A stretch of DNA of 64,000 nucleotides from Actinia tenebrosa (taxonomy: Eukaryota; Cnidaria; Anthozoa; Actiniaria; Actiniidae): positions 534,344 through 598,343 of the forward strand of contig NW_022261504.1 in assembly GCF_009602425.1 (NCBI RefSeq). The letters run 5' to 3'. Below are positions 1-12,285 of this stretch, one piece after another. The notes beneath the pieces were generated by a model. It had not been told where the DNA came from. It was given only the letters and a program-made list of their open reading frames with translations, and did not search any database. Position numbers and translations under genes: made by a program. Every line of letters begins with the position of its first letter. Position 1 is the stretch's first letter.

Positions 1-40
1 TTCCTTCCTTCCTTCCTTCCTTCATTCCTTCCTTCCTTTC
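1..40. repeat. (TTCC)n microsatellite at the left edge
   Basis: The window opens in a run of TTCC units with one or two changed bases and continues into a T-rich tract. It is a simple tetranucleotide repeat, cut by the window edge, so its true length is unknown. Confidence 0.9.
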
Positions 41-919
41 TTTTGTTCTTTCGTTTTCTTTTTTTCCTTTTCTCCCCATCTTCTATCGTTTTTAAAATCC
101 TGGGAATGGTTTATTGTTGGTTTTGGAAAATAAAGTTTGAGGCTCTCATTAACATCATATAAAGGTTCAGTAATGTTTTGCAATAGACCTCCTCGGCTCG
201 AGCGTGATATTTTCCCATTTGAGGCGACCATACATTATTCCCTGGAGAACAAGATTCTTCGTTTGAAGTGATCCATATTCATGTGTCTTCTCTCGTGCAA
301 CCAAGCGCAACCCTTAAACAAAGACAACACATAGTCTGAAATGGGAAAACATTACTCCCAAGCTGAGGAGATCTAAAGTGACTCCAGTGATGAAAAAACA
401 TTTCCATATAAAAAGGAATGGAAAAATACTATTACAAAGTCAAACTTTGCTATTGCAAAAGTTCGTGCAATATTTTAAATATTTTATTTTTAAAAACACG
501 ACAATGACTATTTTTAAGTAGAACAAAAGTTACAAAGTTGTCATTGTTTCAACAAAATGTTGTTTCTGACTTTTTGCTCAGCTATAAAATAATATTGTTA
601 TTGTACAAGAAAAAAAACTATTTTATAAAGGTAAAGACTTAATATCCTTTGCATCTTTGTCAAACTCAATATTTTAAATTTCTCATTAAGATAGTCATAT
701 TTCATTTTCATTACATTATTTCACTTCCAGGGGCGGTTCTAGAAATCTAAAAGGGGGAAGGAAGGGGAGAGGAGGCACACAAAATTTGGAATTAGATAAA
801 TTTTACCATATCGCAAGGGTGGGGGCATATGCTTTCAAGTAAATTCTTTTTTTTATTTTAAATTTTTTTGATCTGCTATTTTCTGCATTTTAATATAGTG
901 CACACCATAATATTATATT

Positions 920-1152
920 GGTTAAACTATTACTAGCTCTAAAGAGTTACACCTACTTGCAAGAACGTTGTCATACCAAAATAAAACATTAGAGATTAAG
1001 TGGGATAGGAATTATAAAACTAAAGAAGATCACTGAAGCTGAACTTTTTCTTTTGTCTTTTAATATATTCCTTTCTCACTAAATCACTAATGAATATCGT
1101 ATGACAATGTTCTTGCAAATAGGCGTATGTTATATTTAGTTATTAACTATTT
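920..1152. mobile_element. Imperfect hairpin repeat, MITE-like
   Basis: The left arm around CTTGCAAGAACGTTGTCATA is mirrored by the right arm TATGACAATGTTCTTGCAA, and weaker matches extend outward on both sides. This is typical of a non-autonomous DNA transposon relic. No coding capacity is seen and exact ends are uncertain. Confidence 0.5.
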
Positions 1153-1375
1153 AGTTGTCAAAATTCACTCAAGTATGAAGCTACAGAGACACAAAGGTAG
1201 GATTATTCCTTTTGTTTCCAATGTTCTGCTTCAGTAATATCTGCCATTTCATACAAAATAGCCCTTACTACTTCACGTAAGTCTACATAAAATGACACTA
1301 TTCTGTAATGCATTTATTCCTTGATATATTATAAATTACTTCAAAAATTTATGTGTAAAATGTAGTCCAAACAAG

Positions 1376-1680
1376 TAGAGTGCACGCACCAAACCCGCAC
1401 TAAGCCCTAAACCCATTAGTGCTAATTGGTACTGTTTCATATAGAATCCTTTGTTTTCTATTGTTTAGTTAGTTATTACTATTTAGTACTAAAAATTAGT
1501 ATTAGTTGAAATCACGGGTTTAGAGTGCAAACAATTAATCTGTGAAACACTAATTACTAAATAGTACAAAATAGTGCTAATTAAACAATAGAAAACAATC
1601 GAATTTTCATAAAATCGTACTATTTAGTATTACTAAGTTTCACGGATTTACTGTGGTCACTCTAGTGCAAGCACTCTAAT
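1376..1680. mobile_element. Palindromic AT-rich repeat, MITE-like
   Basis: The ends carry AGAGTGCA and its reverse complement TGCACT-type sequence. The interior contains mirrored copies of TAGTGCTAATT and of TTGTTTTCTATTGTTT. This looks like a short non-autonomous DNA element with no open frame. The borders are approximate. Confidence 0.45.
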
Positions 1681-2175
1681 CTATCCAAATTTAAATTAGG
1701 GATATTTTGGACAAAAGAAACAACAAAAAAACAAAACAAAAAAAGAGGTAAAAAATGCATCACAAACCAGGCTTCCAGCAAGCTAAAAGGGGAGCTGTAG
1801 CACCATCGGCCCCCACTACATCCACCCATGTGAGCATATGTAAGGGTGGGGTGAGGGGGGAGAATCTTTCTCACATGCCAAGTTGCAAGCAACACTAAAC
1901 TGTGCTCCACACCAGAGGTACCCCTTCCTTGAAATAAGCATTTCAGAGTTTTTTAAATGCCACAGTAAATTGCAATAGTTTTTTTTAACTTGACTTTTTG
2001 TTTTGTAAATTGAAAGAGGACATTTTTCTTTTTTTTCTGATAAATTGGTGGTCACTACTGAGAGGGGTGGGGGCAGGTAACAACCGAGGTAGTCCTAGTC
2101 TCCCTCTTCCTTCAATCAAAACAACCGATTATTTCTTAGTAGCATCTAGACGAGCGGGAAACGATAGTGTCAATC

Positions 2176-5100
2176 ATGGCTCAACAAGGTTATGGCTATC
2201 CTCCTCCAGTAGAATACAATAACCAGGCACATCAACAAGGCTACGGAGGTCAACAACCTGGCTACCCTCCTCCCGCTGGTCAATACCCTCCAACTCAACC
2301 AGGATATGCAGCCGCTACACAACCCGGTTATGCACCAGTCGCACAACAACCTGGTTATACGACCGGTAAATAATCTAAATCACAGAAGAAAAAAATNAAT
2401 CCTAGACTTAAATAAGCTTAATAAATCTACAAGTAAAAGCTTAATAGACTTTTTTTCCTGAGGTTTTTTCGTACTGCATTTTTTTCTTTTGCTATATTAA
2501 GCCTATTGNATAAACTTATGTTATGGATACAACCTCTTGTCGTTTCGGCGGGAACCGGAAAAATTACAAGTGCATTGAAACAATCATATTTTTCTTCTCT
2601 GTGGAAGTTTACGTTCATGATTTTTCTTAATATGTTTTAGACTGTAAATCAGTTACAGTAGACCTGATGACGCAAGGTCGCAAACTATGAACTCAAAAAT
2701 TGTTGTCATTCATATATAGCTTATGTTTTGTTTTAGGAAACGCGACACTGTTCAAGCGGAGATTAGAAAAGTTTAAACACTTTGACATCGTTAATAAAAA
2801 TCTGATCTTCGATCAATCTAGAATCGTTTACTAATCGTTTTTTAGAATCGAATTTTCGGAGCAATGTATTCAAGATCGTATTCTAAAATCAACCACTCGG
2901 AGGTTATCTAAAATTTCTTCTTCGTTTAATGTTTAATTCAGCCCCTCAAGGACAGATAACATGGATGCCAGCACCACAAGTACCGGCAAACTGCCCACCA
3001 GGACTAGAATATTTGACCCAAATCGACCAACTTCTAATTCACCAACAAGTGGAACTCCTAGAAGGTATGAAAGCCGGGGAATTCGAAGCGAATTGTTTCT
3101 TACGTTATTGTATTTGCGCCTTATCTGAGTCTTGCATTTATTAAAATATTTGCTTAACTAGAGGCTTAATAGCTTTTGATAACTTTTATTCGTTTATGGT
3201 TTTTCCCCCCAGCTTTTACTGGTTTCGAGACAAATAACAAGTACGAAGTAAAAAATAATATGGGACAGCAAATATATTTTGCCGCAGAAGGTAAGTAAAA
3301 CCTTACAAAAATAAACGTCTGACTAAATTATCAGAATATTTAATAAATTAAGGGTGGANGTCTGATAGAAGCTTGTCAAAAAGTTCATCATTTTCTTCAT
3401 TTCTTTTTCCACACATTTTTTTATTCTTAAGTTTGAGTGTAGTCATGTTCGTTTTTAGTAAATTTTAAGGGTTTTGTGTCCAATAAAGTAAGTGGCTTTG
3501 ACTTATTTAATATGTTAGCTCTATTAAGACTTATATAAATATGCCTGAAGTTACTTATATGATTATCTGTATGTTATTCTAGATCTGTTTTAGATAATTA
3601 GCTCATGTAAGTTTTGACATATATTTTGGGTTTAGTTTTTGAACAAATATATGTTAGGCATACTTCAACTTTAATCTATAATATCCCTGTCAAAGTCGGT
3701 ATTTTTTAATTTGCAAGAACAAATATTCAGTGACCTGTTTTATCTTGTTTGGTTGTGGTTTCCATGGTGAAGGGTTTAGTATTCATGAGCTAAACTCTAA
3801 TGTGCACAATATTNCATGAGTCTGATGGCTATAATTATGTGTAAATTTTCACCATCTCTTATTTTTTGATTTTATCTTTTATTTCAGAATTTATGTTACT
3901 TATGTTTCGAGGGCATAGCTNGTGTAGATTACTTTATCCATTTACATTTAAGTACTGTTTAATAAACGAGCAGGATTCTTCTATCGGGTATAAAACACGA
4001 GGNGTAGCCGAGTGGTTTTAGACCCGATAAAACACGATCTGCNAGTTTATTAAACGGCTTAAAAAACTCNTGATGTATGTTCTCATACTGTACCGAATTC
4101 TTTACGAAATGAACCAAGCTTGATAGAGAAAATCCAAGTTAAAGTTTATGCAAATGAAGACGAATCTATATCAGATATAAAACCTCCTTCACGGTCATGA
4201 TTGTGTTTCCTTCATGAATTATTAATGAGTTTTTNAAGAAATATATCCATACACGCATACATGTCTGTAATGTGATATACGCACTGGGATCTGTAGAGNA
4301 AGAGATAGAAGCAAGCTTAGGAACACAAGGAATACCCAAGTGTTTTGGGGCTCTTGCTTTTTGAGTCCTCTAAAGATCCCAGATCNTTTATGTGTATGTA
4401 AATATATTACAGTCAAACCACCTCAAGCGTTACCACATATAAGTCATTAATGAATTTATTTTTGGATTCTTGATTTCATTATTCGATTTGAACATTCATT
4501 ATTGAAAACAAATCTTCAAAGCCTAGCATATACAAAAGCCTAGCATATATGCAGCTGAAATGCAAGAGCAACTTCTTGTGCAAGGAATAATGTAATATTA
4601 ATGACTTGCCTTCTGCTTCTGCTATAAACAAGAGCCTATAATATGAGCCAAGTTAATCGAATTTTCAAATTATTATTTTTTGGATATTGAAGATTCGTTT
4701 TCAATATCATGAATGTTGAATAATGAATTCAAAAATAAAGTCATTAAAGACCTCTTCGTGTTCACGCTTGAGGTGGTTTGACTGTAAGCTCACAGTACAG
4801 AGACATAAACAGCTGTTTGAATTATTCATAAAACTTTTTTGAATGATTTTTTTTTGTGAGCGTGTCTGTGTCTACTGATATAAACATGGACTATTGTTCA
4901 AAAAAGTTCTTGGCTGGCGTCGTGGTTTACGCTTGCCCCTCACAGCTGTGTCCGGGTTCAAGCACCGGCTCAGATTAGGATCAGATGTGAGTTGAGTTTG
5001 TTTGTTGTGTTGTTCTCTCCCTTGCCAGAAGGGTTTTTCCAAGTTCTATGATTTCCTCCCTCCGTAAAAATCAACATGTGAGTTGAGTGTTATATGTTGT

Positions 5101-8100
5101 AAATATAGAGTGTAATTGTAGTGTGTATGGCCATGGAGCTAGGGCNCATCACGGAAGAGCCCTGTAATGGGAGTGGTAGTTGTAAAAAAAGTTTCTGCTA
5201 GTAAGCCAATCAGGGTGGGTTATATTTCAAATATTTTATAATTTTCCTTTCATATTTATGTTATTTCTACTTTATTTATCTTGATGTTATTTCTTTATCT
5301 TGTCCATTATTTTAATNTCTTTTTATTTTCACTTTATAACATATATTTTGAATTCTAAAAAAAGGTTTTTTCTTCTCATCAATTTTTTCTTTTTTATTTC
5401 ACTATGTCTTGTACCCAATAATTGGGTAATCAATGACCGTGAGCAAGCTTCATATTTTAATCAAATCTTAGAGCTGTAAATAAAATGTCAAAATGATGTG
5501 TTAATTAACACCTATTTAAATATATATAGGTACATATTCTAATGTTCAAAAATCAAATTCTATAAAATACAGGTAAAATTAAACAAAATATTGTTCTTGT
5601 CATATGTATGGGCTCAAGACCTTAACCCATTTTTTCATTTTAAATATTCTGGTGTTAAAAAAAATCATTTCTAAAGATAAATACCAGATTTTCACATATT
5701 ATAGGTTGTGACATTTNTTGTAGTGATGAACAAGTTCAATTTGTATAGACTTTGTATTAATNATCTGACCTTTTCAAATAAGCTGTAGGCAGCTGTTGAT
5801 TCAATGAAATTCTACAGAAATATTCATTGTAGGACAAGGAAATTCCACAGAATTAAACTTGAAAAACTGATATCATGCTTCTCTTGGGTGACATTGGTTA
5901 TCTTGTAAAATTNAATGTAGATTATCCTTATCAGTCAATGAATTTTATTTAAATTCCATAGCAGAAATATTGAAAATGGACTTATTCATACTGCACTACT
6001 GGCTGAGAACCTGTGAAAATCCTGTGAAAAACCTGTGAAAAATATCTCTGTATTTTAGAAATTTCACAGGATTTTCACAGGTTTTCAGCCAGTAGTGCTA
6101 TCAAGGTTGATGATTTATTGGAGCTGTACATGTATTGTCATGCATCCTTTCAGNATTTCAAATTTCCTCACTTTTAATCTATTTATTCTCTGAACTTATA
6201 TCTTAATATACTTTCGTGGCCTTTCTTTGTCTATTTTTGATCAAATGTTTTAAGTTTATTTGGTGGTTTGATGGGATCTAGAATAAACAAAAATTAAGAT
6301 CGAATGCAAACCCTAGTTTTTCATGAGTTTTCATGAAAAATACCTTGATGTGTATAGCCGTCATCTCTATTTATTTACCCACACTAGTGGATTTATGATT
6401 AGTTATTGGGTCTGCTTATTATATGACAAGCCCATCGCCAATGAAAAGATTTGATTGATGGCTAATATGCTGTTGGAACCCTTCAGTGTGGACTCCAGCT
6501 TGTGAATGTTCTTTTTAATGCTCTATAATTAACCTCTACTATATATATAAGGAATATTTTATTGAAAGGTTCGTTGGTGAATTAAAAAAGCTATTTCTAA
6601 TGGGAGACCAAAAATCAATCTCAAAAGTAGAATATTTTTCATAAACTTTTATTTAAAAGAGATAGAAAATACCANTACCCACTCTCACAGCCAATCAAAA
6701 TGCACAATTGTTACGACACCGGACCAGAAAAAATAAATATATTTAATTTGTTTTAAAGAATGGCTTTAGTGACTTTGCATAAATTAATGCAATTACGTCG
6801 AATAATTATTGAGGCAATGTCTGTAAAAATCAAAAAAATTCGAAAATCGTACTGATGTTCATTTTGAACAATTTCACTTTTATTTTTCAAATATCCGGCA
6901 GCCACGTTAAAAAAATTACATCCGTGTCNTTTATAATTACAATTTGAAACTGAAATTCAATACTAGGTATGAACAGTAATCAAGCATATTATCTTTTAGT
7001 TTGNATCTCCCTGTGTTTTTTAGTCTAAATGTCCTAAAGCTGGACTAAATGTAACTCTTTTTAGAACTCTGAAGTTATATGGGCTTGTAAAGTATCATAT
7101 AGATCGTGCCGATGCGCGTGTTTACATGCTTGTTTCAAATTATAAAGAGCAAAATAATACAATTTATTGCACTCAATATTCAATCAACAAATAATAATAT
7201 CAAAACAAATACCAAGAAAATGTATTAAGGATATAGCTATGTCTGCCTTAAACAGGTTTCATAGGATGCCGAGCCCAAACACACCAAATTTCTCTGAATT
7301 CGAGAGTTTTGTATAAAGGGCTCATTAAATAACTAAAGCTGAATTTCATATATGATTTAGCTTAACATTTAAAGATATCATGGCTGGAATTTCAGATAAA
7401 TCCGAACACCCAGTGCATATGAAAATGCACTTTGCAAACTAAGGGTAAAATTTAAATATCTGAGAACCTGAAAAATGTAGTTTGTAAATTTACCATTTCC
7501 AAAGACAGATTTTCTCTAGTTTGCTTCATTTTAATACGCGAGTGCCTTTCTCAGACCTACCATTTGCACCTCGGATTTAGGCTGAATTGAGGGTGCTGAC
7601 AGCCAAATCGATTTTCACGATTTTCTCAAGATGAGAGCGAAATTATTCAAAATGAACATCAGTATGTTTATTTGGGTGGTATTCCACATCTTTGCACCAA
7701 ATATGAACAAAATCTATTTTTTCAATGTGGCCGCCAGATGTTTGATTTTTACAGACATTGCCTCTTATATCTTCACTGAATTGGAGCATAGTTTCTTTCT
7801 CATATAATCAAATGTTTTTTGTTAAATTACGGAGATCAAATTAAACTGTAATATAATGTCAATATTCTTTGGACAGATACTGACTGTTGCACTCGGCAGT
7901 GCTGTGGACCAGGACGTCCATTTGATATGAAAATCCTGGACAATTACCAGCGAGAGGTGATTCATTTGACCCGACCACTACGCTGCTCTTCTTGCTGGTT
8001 TCCTTGTTGTTTACAAGAAATTGAGGTTCAGTCCCCTCCAGGGACCATTGTGGGATACTGTGCTCAGCTGTAAGTACTGGTAGTCATAATAGAACCATGG

Positions 8101-10948
8101 TTGGATCGGGGGGGGGGGTTAGATGATGGTAGTGTTAGTAATACCACTACCAATACCATCTGGCCATGTAATGCTTTTTCTCTTCTCAAATCCTTATAAA
8201 GTATTTAATTTTACATTTAACATCATTTCTCATTGGTCACATAATATGAACTAAAACTTTTCATTCTTACTGATATTTAGGTTCTCACAGGTTTTTTTTA
8301 TTGAGTTTTGAAATAATAGGAGAAGAGGAGAGAGCCATGGTTAAGTTTAAGGCGGAGAATTTTGCTCAGCTGCAAGAGGATTCTCCAATTTCCGACCCTT
8401 AATGAAAACCCTTTGCTCTTTTCATTTCTAATGTTAATTTTTTTGGCCCGGACATAAAAGAACCTGTTGAATTATTCGTATAAGAGTAGGGGATTGTTGC
8501 CCGGTTCAACAGCCTATCCTAATTTGGAGGCATAATACTAATCTACTAACAATTTATACTCATGATTGTAAGCTGCAAGGCTGCCAATAGCACCTTAATA
8601 TGCAGCCCTTCAAATCCTCCACTGGTCATAATTGTAAAGCGCATTGAGACCATGTGAAATGCCCTATATAAGAACCGCATTATTATTATTATTATTATGA
8701 TTATTATTATTATTATTATTATTTTCACAACTGCTTGATTTAAGAAGAGGAGGGACGTGTCTTGTTAGTGATTATGGCTCTTATTTCAATGTATGATTGT
8801 GTTAACCTTGGTGATTTATCTTTTCAGTTGGTCAATTTGTATCCCAAAGTTTGCCATCCAGAATGCAAATCGTGAGACAGTTTTACTGATTGAAGGACCT
8901 CTGTGTCAATGTAATCTTTGTGGTGATGTTGAATTTCAGGTCAGTAATATTTTTTGTTACATGACCTCCTACTAATTTACAATGGTTGGAGGATTTATCT
9001 CTTCAGGAATTAAAAGCTAGAAAATTTGGCCATTGATATTGTATTTGCATACCTTATAAGATATAATCCAGCAATGCTGATTGGATGAAGGCCATTAAGA
9101 CAGAAGTATGCACAAGGCATTGCAAGTGAGAGAGCAGAGTGTGTGAACAATGTTTATTTAAGGAGCATCTTTCATGTATGTGAGTGAAATAAAAGACTTG
9201 GACAAAAGTGGACAAAACCTCCTTTATTACAGCAAATACAGTACATTGGTGGTCTTACTTTTGGGGGTGGTCATGCTGTAAAATTTGGAACTCATTACAT
9301 CTCCTCTGGAAATGTGTGAGAATCCTCAATCACTCCTTTTGGTATGCCTTCGAATCCCTTCAAACTCTCCCTTTGGTATTCCCATGAATCCCCTCAAACC
9401 TTTGTTGGTATGCCTGGGAATCCCCTCAAATCTTTTTTGGTATGCCTAGAAATCCCCTCAAACCTTTTTTGATATGCCTGGGATTCCCCTCATACCTTTT
9501 TTGATATGCCTAGAAATCCCCTCAAACCTTTTTTGATATGCCTGGCCGGCGTTCCCCTCATACCTTTTTTGGTATGCCTGGGAATCCCCTCAAACCTTTT
9601 TTGGTATGTCTGGGAATCCCCTCAAACCTTTTTTGCTATGCCTGGGGATCCCTTCAAACCTTTTTTGGTATGCCTGGGAATCCTCTCAAACCATTCAAGG
9701 ATGCGTGGGAATCCCCTCAAACTGTCCTATGGAGATGCCAGGGAATGATTTGGAACTTTCCTTTTGATGTGCCTGGGAATCCCCTCAAACTATCCCATTG
9801 GAATGTCTGGTCATTATCTTGTTGTGATGGTTTTATTTATTCAGGTCTTGTCTGCTGATGGTCAAAATCAAGTAGGTAAAGTCTCCAAACAATGGTCTGG
9901 CCTTGCAAAAGAGATGTTTACTGATGCTGATAACTTTGGAATAACATGTAAGAAAATAATCGCCAAAAACTAAAGCAACATATTGCATCATCTGCTTCAT
10001 CAAGGAAATACATTCGTTCTTTGAAAAATATATAAAATAGATCAGATTACCATCTAGATGTAGTCACTGGTTTGGTTGATAAATAGCAAAAAATATAATT
10101 CTCATAAGATGCTGATGTTTCTGATAGCCTCAAATTATATGTTTTCTATTCATAAAATAGATCATTGAAAGTTTGGATTTTCAACAAAAAAAAAGATTCA
10201 AGTTTCACATTATTGTTATTTTATGTTGTTCATTTGGTATCTTTATTTGTGAATGTTACTACAGTTAACTTTCCAAAATGATTTGTACTTCATTAAGGCT
10301 AGATCTGTATCTAGTCAAGGAACTCGGCAACATTTACCAAATCAGGACTGTTTTGGGTTGCACCTATGTTCCCTAGTTTACTTTTGCGCTACCTGTGTTG
10401 GCCACTTCTGTTCTAAACAATAATTGTTGCTTAGTAAGGTTTTCTTACTCATTTGTTTGCATTTCTCTTTCACTTCAGTTCCTATGGATCTTGATGTGAA
10501 GATAAAAGCAGTTATACTTGGTGCTAGTTTCCTCATTGTAAGTTTTAACTTATTGGTAGTAGATTTTCATCTACCCTTGCAACCTCTATGCATAGGTATC
10601 CCATTCAACCCAATCATTTATCCATTCATTCGCACATCCACCGATCCATCTCTTCGTCCATCTGTCCTTTCAGCTATCCATACATCCATCTCTCTTCCAA
10701 TTCTTTATGTGTTTGCATGAAAGTCAAGTCTGTATATTTGGCTCATTACTTTGAAACTGTACACGTTTACTAATTCACTTGTAATCAATTGATACAAAAG
10801 AATTCCCCAGTTACGTAAGCATTTGATTTATGCACATTAGGGCCCCACCTTTTTGCACTCTGCACAGGGGTCTTTTTCTTTACTGTCTTTATATTTTACT
10901 TTGCAGGATTTTATGTTCTTTGAGGAAGCACAGAAGCATGATGACTAA
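2176..10948 (+). CDS. Phospholipid scramblase, copy 1 (8 exons, 299 aa)
   Basis: This is a PLSCR1-family protein. Members of the family act at the plasma membrane in Ca-dependent movement of lipids between leaflets. Exons are 2176-2365, 2942-3064, 3213-3290, 7877-8069, 8828-8939, 9845-9947, 10479-10537 and 10907-10948, with GT/AG borders and reading phase kept throughout. Residues 1-64 are a Pro/Gln/Tyr-rich tail of QPGY and GYPPP units. The core then follows: [11 protein letters not shown] (about 107-117), paired Cys at 134/135 and 139/140, and a CSSCWFPCC cluster at 167-175 matching the palmitoylated Cys motif of the family. The Ca-binding segment [14 protein letters not shown] lies at about 259-272, followed by one C-terminal hydrophobic helix near 275-291 and a short acidic tail. 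The start is the first ATG of the Pro-rich frame; a GTG nine bases upstream is not needed. Intron 3 is 4.6 kb and full of repeats. I am confident of the family, less so of the exact member. Confidence 0.92.
3955..4066. mobile_element. Short inverted repeat in scramblase 1 intron 3
   Basis: GTTTAATAAACGAGCAGGA on the left is mirrored, with changes, by CTGCNAGTTTATTAAAC on the right, and ATCGGGT pairs with ACCCGAT inside. A related, longer copy with the same ACGAGCAGGA end lies at about 36885-37425, so this is a dispersed family. Confidence 0.5.
4410..4784. mobile_element. MITE with TA target duplication, Tc1/mariner type
   Basis: The terminal inverted repeats CAGTCAAACCACCTCAAGCG and CGCTTGAGGTGGTTTGACTG match exactly, and each end is flanked by TA (4408-4409 and 4785-4786). 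A TA duplication is the signature of Tc1/mariner transposition. Subterminal parts are also mirrored over about 120 bases, while the centre is unique. There is no transposase frame, so it is a non-autonomous copy. It sits inside intron 3 of the first scramblase. Confidence 0.75.
4911..5190 (+). mobile_element. tRNA-derived SINE-like repeat, copy 1
   Basis: The head contains GGGTTCAAGCAC, close to a tRNA B box (GGTTCRANNCC). A body motif follows: TTCTCTCCC, then GGGTTTTTCCAAGTTC, then CCTCCCTCCGTAAAAATCAACAT. Similar bodies recur at 38366-38600 and 55358-55560, which supports a dispersed short element transcribed by RNA polymerase III. It lies in intron 3 of scramblase 1. Ends are approximate. 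Confidence 0.6.
5994..6097. mobile_element. Near-perfect 104-bp palindrome, MITE
   Basis: The left arm CACTACTGGCTGAGAACCTG is mirrored by CAGGTTTTCAGCCAGTAGTG on the right, and the ATCCTGTGAAA blocks pair inside. Only a short loop separates the arms. No coding capacity. It is intronic in scramblase 1. Confidence 0.65.
6811..7764. mobile_element. Long inverted-repeat element in scramblase 1 intron 3
   Basis: GAGGCAATGTCTGTAAAAAT at 6811 is mirrored by ATTTTTACAGACATTGCCTC ending at 7764, and CTGATGTTCATTTTGAA pairs with TTCAAAATGAACATCAG further in. The right arm has extra sequence that the left arm lacks. It appears to be a foldback or MITE-type DNA element without an open frame. Confidence 0.55.
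8600..8723 (+). repeat. Dispersed repeat with (ATT)n tail
   Basis: TCCTCCACTGGTC, ATTGTAAAGCGCATTGAGA and CCCTATATAAGAACC lead into a run of ATT units. The same order of motifs and tail occurs at 33171-33238. A conserved 3' part ending in a simple-repeat tail is typical of a SINE or LINE-mobilised family. It is in intron 4 of scramblase 1. Confidence 0.55.
9325..9800 (+). repeat. 32-bp minisatellite in scramblase 1 intron 5
   Basis: About fourteen units follow the pattern GGTATGCCTGGGAATCCCCT, then CAAACCTTTTTT, with one unit carrying a GCCGGCGTT change. The unit is not a multiple of three, so overlapping open frames of the PQTFFGMPG kind in this stretch are products of the repeat and are not genes. 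The array ends about 45 bases before exon 6. Confidence 0.85.
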
Positions 10949-11151
10949 TATTGCTAATGCTTGCATCTCAAAACCTTTTAGATATCTATATTAACCAAGA
11001 TGTGATTTTTTTTTTAAATATTTAAATTGTACATATTATGATTCAATAGTATTAGATTGATTTTGCTTGCCTGTCAATCAAAGTTATATATTTCGTTTAC
11101 AGGAAATGTAAAATCATTTTATTGCAAATCAAGTAACATTAAATTTATCAT

Positions 11152-11621
11152 TTCGCCCCATGTAAGAGAATCCGGACTTATGGTGGATTCCGGATTTCAA
11201 GCGCTGGATTCCGGATTCCGAGACTCTGGATTACGGATTCCAAGGGTCTGGATTCCGGATTCCAAAACTTTTGTATTGCGGATTCCGGATTTCATATCGT
11301 TAATTTTCAGATACTTTCTCTGAAAATTATATTTGATATACCTGCCAGTATAAGTAGAATCGTCTATCAGATATTCTTGGTGGAGATATTACACAGTGGG
11401 GGAGGGGCTACATCGGTTCAGTCTATGTCGAGGCGATAGCATTTGAGTGTATACTTTGAATTTCAAAGTAGCAGATTGCGGATTCCAAAAGGGTGGATTC
11501 CGGATTCCATTATAAACTGGATTCAGGATTCCAAGGCCTGGATTCCGGATTCCAGAGTGCTGGATTCCGGATTCCAAAGCCTAAAATTTCTTGGATTCCG
11601 GATTCCCTTACATGGGGCGAA
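11152..11621. mobile_element. TCAT-flanked inverted-repeat element filled with GGATTCC repeats
   Basis: The ends TTCGCCCCATGTAAGAGAAT and ATTCCCTTACATGGGGCGAA are inverted copies with one mismatch. Each is flanked by TCAT (11148-11151 and 11622-11625), which fits a 4-bp target duplication. Nearly all of the flank-proximal interior is made of degenerate GGATTCCGGATTCC units, and the central part around 11320-11440 is unique. No transposase frame is present. Confidence 0.7.
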
Positions 11622-12145
11622 TCATTCTTTATCGTAATCAAAATTGATTCCATTTTACTGGTATTTAAATGAAATTATGATCAATAATAATATACATAGA
11701 ACATATATTTGCCTTTAATTTGCAAGGACTCACTGCATGCCATTGTGGTTAAGCTAAAGGAATAAAGCGTATACGAGCGCTTGTAACTGATACATATGCT
11801 TTGAGATTATCTTCTGCAAAATTGAAATAAAAAAGAATAATGCAAACTGAAAGGTTTAATACCCCATAAAGTTTGTAAAAAATTGTGTAAAAATTCTAGA
11901 GGCTAATATTACAGAAAATAGACTTGAACGTATCACAAGCTAATATTTATAAATCATCATCACTTTGGCTAGGTTGTCGGCCGGCTTGGTTTATTAACGT
12001 CTTCCCGTGTTATATATAATTTACGCTTATTCATTCCAATATACCAAAAGTTGTCGTATTCACATGCGCGGAAGCTGAAGCACCGTATGGACTTACCAGA
12101 TTGGATAGATTGAGTGGGTTATAAGTACCTTGGCCTGACCTGGGC

Positions 12146-12285
12146 CCGGTTGTACGAAGCCTGGATAGCGCTATCCGACGGATAAATCTTATCCGGTGGA
12201 TAAATTTATTGGCAAGCAGCATCGAGTTCTCCACTGGATAAGGATTTATCCGCCGGATAGCGCTATCCAGGCTTCGTACAACCGG
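12146..12285. mobile_element. MITE with perfect 32-bp terminal inverted repeats
   Basis: The left arm begins CCGGTTGTACGAAGCCTGGA and continues TAGCGCTATCCG; the right arm is its exact reverse complement. Inner parts (GGATAAAT and ATTTATCC) also pair. An outer GGG/CCC pair extends the symmetry to about 12142-12289. Perfect arms suggest recent insertion. It lies between the two scramblases. Confidence 0.75.

Larger units (their letters stand above)
41..2175. other. Intergenic stretch upstream of the first scramblase
   Basis: I see no supported gene here. Open frames are short and low-complexity. The stretch holds two hairpin-type repeats, listed separately, and at about 729-765 a lone copy of a CAGGGGCGG-type repeat end that resembles the terminal sequence of the element at 41363-41667. 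The 5' UTR and promoter of the scramblase gene must lie in its right part, but no clear TATA box stands out. Confidence 0.5.

Noticed and set aside
2167-2175. Upstream GTG start for scramblase 1
   Set aside because: The ATG at 2176 lies nine bases downstream and gives the natural MAQQGYG start. GTG starts are not expected for such a gene.
9506-9858. Two overlapping plus-strand frames rich in PQTFFGMPG-like peptides
   Set aside because: They are readings of the 32-bp minisatellite in two frames, within an intron of the first scramblase.
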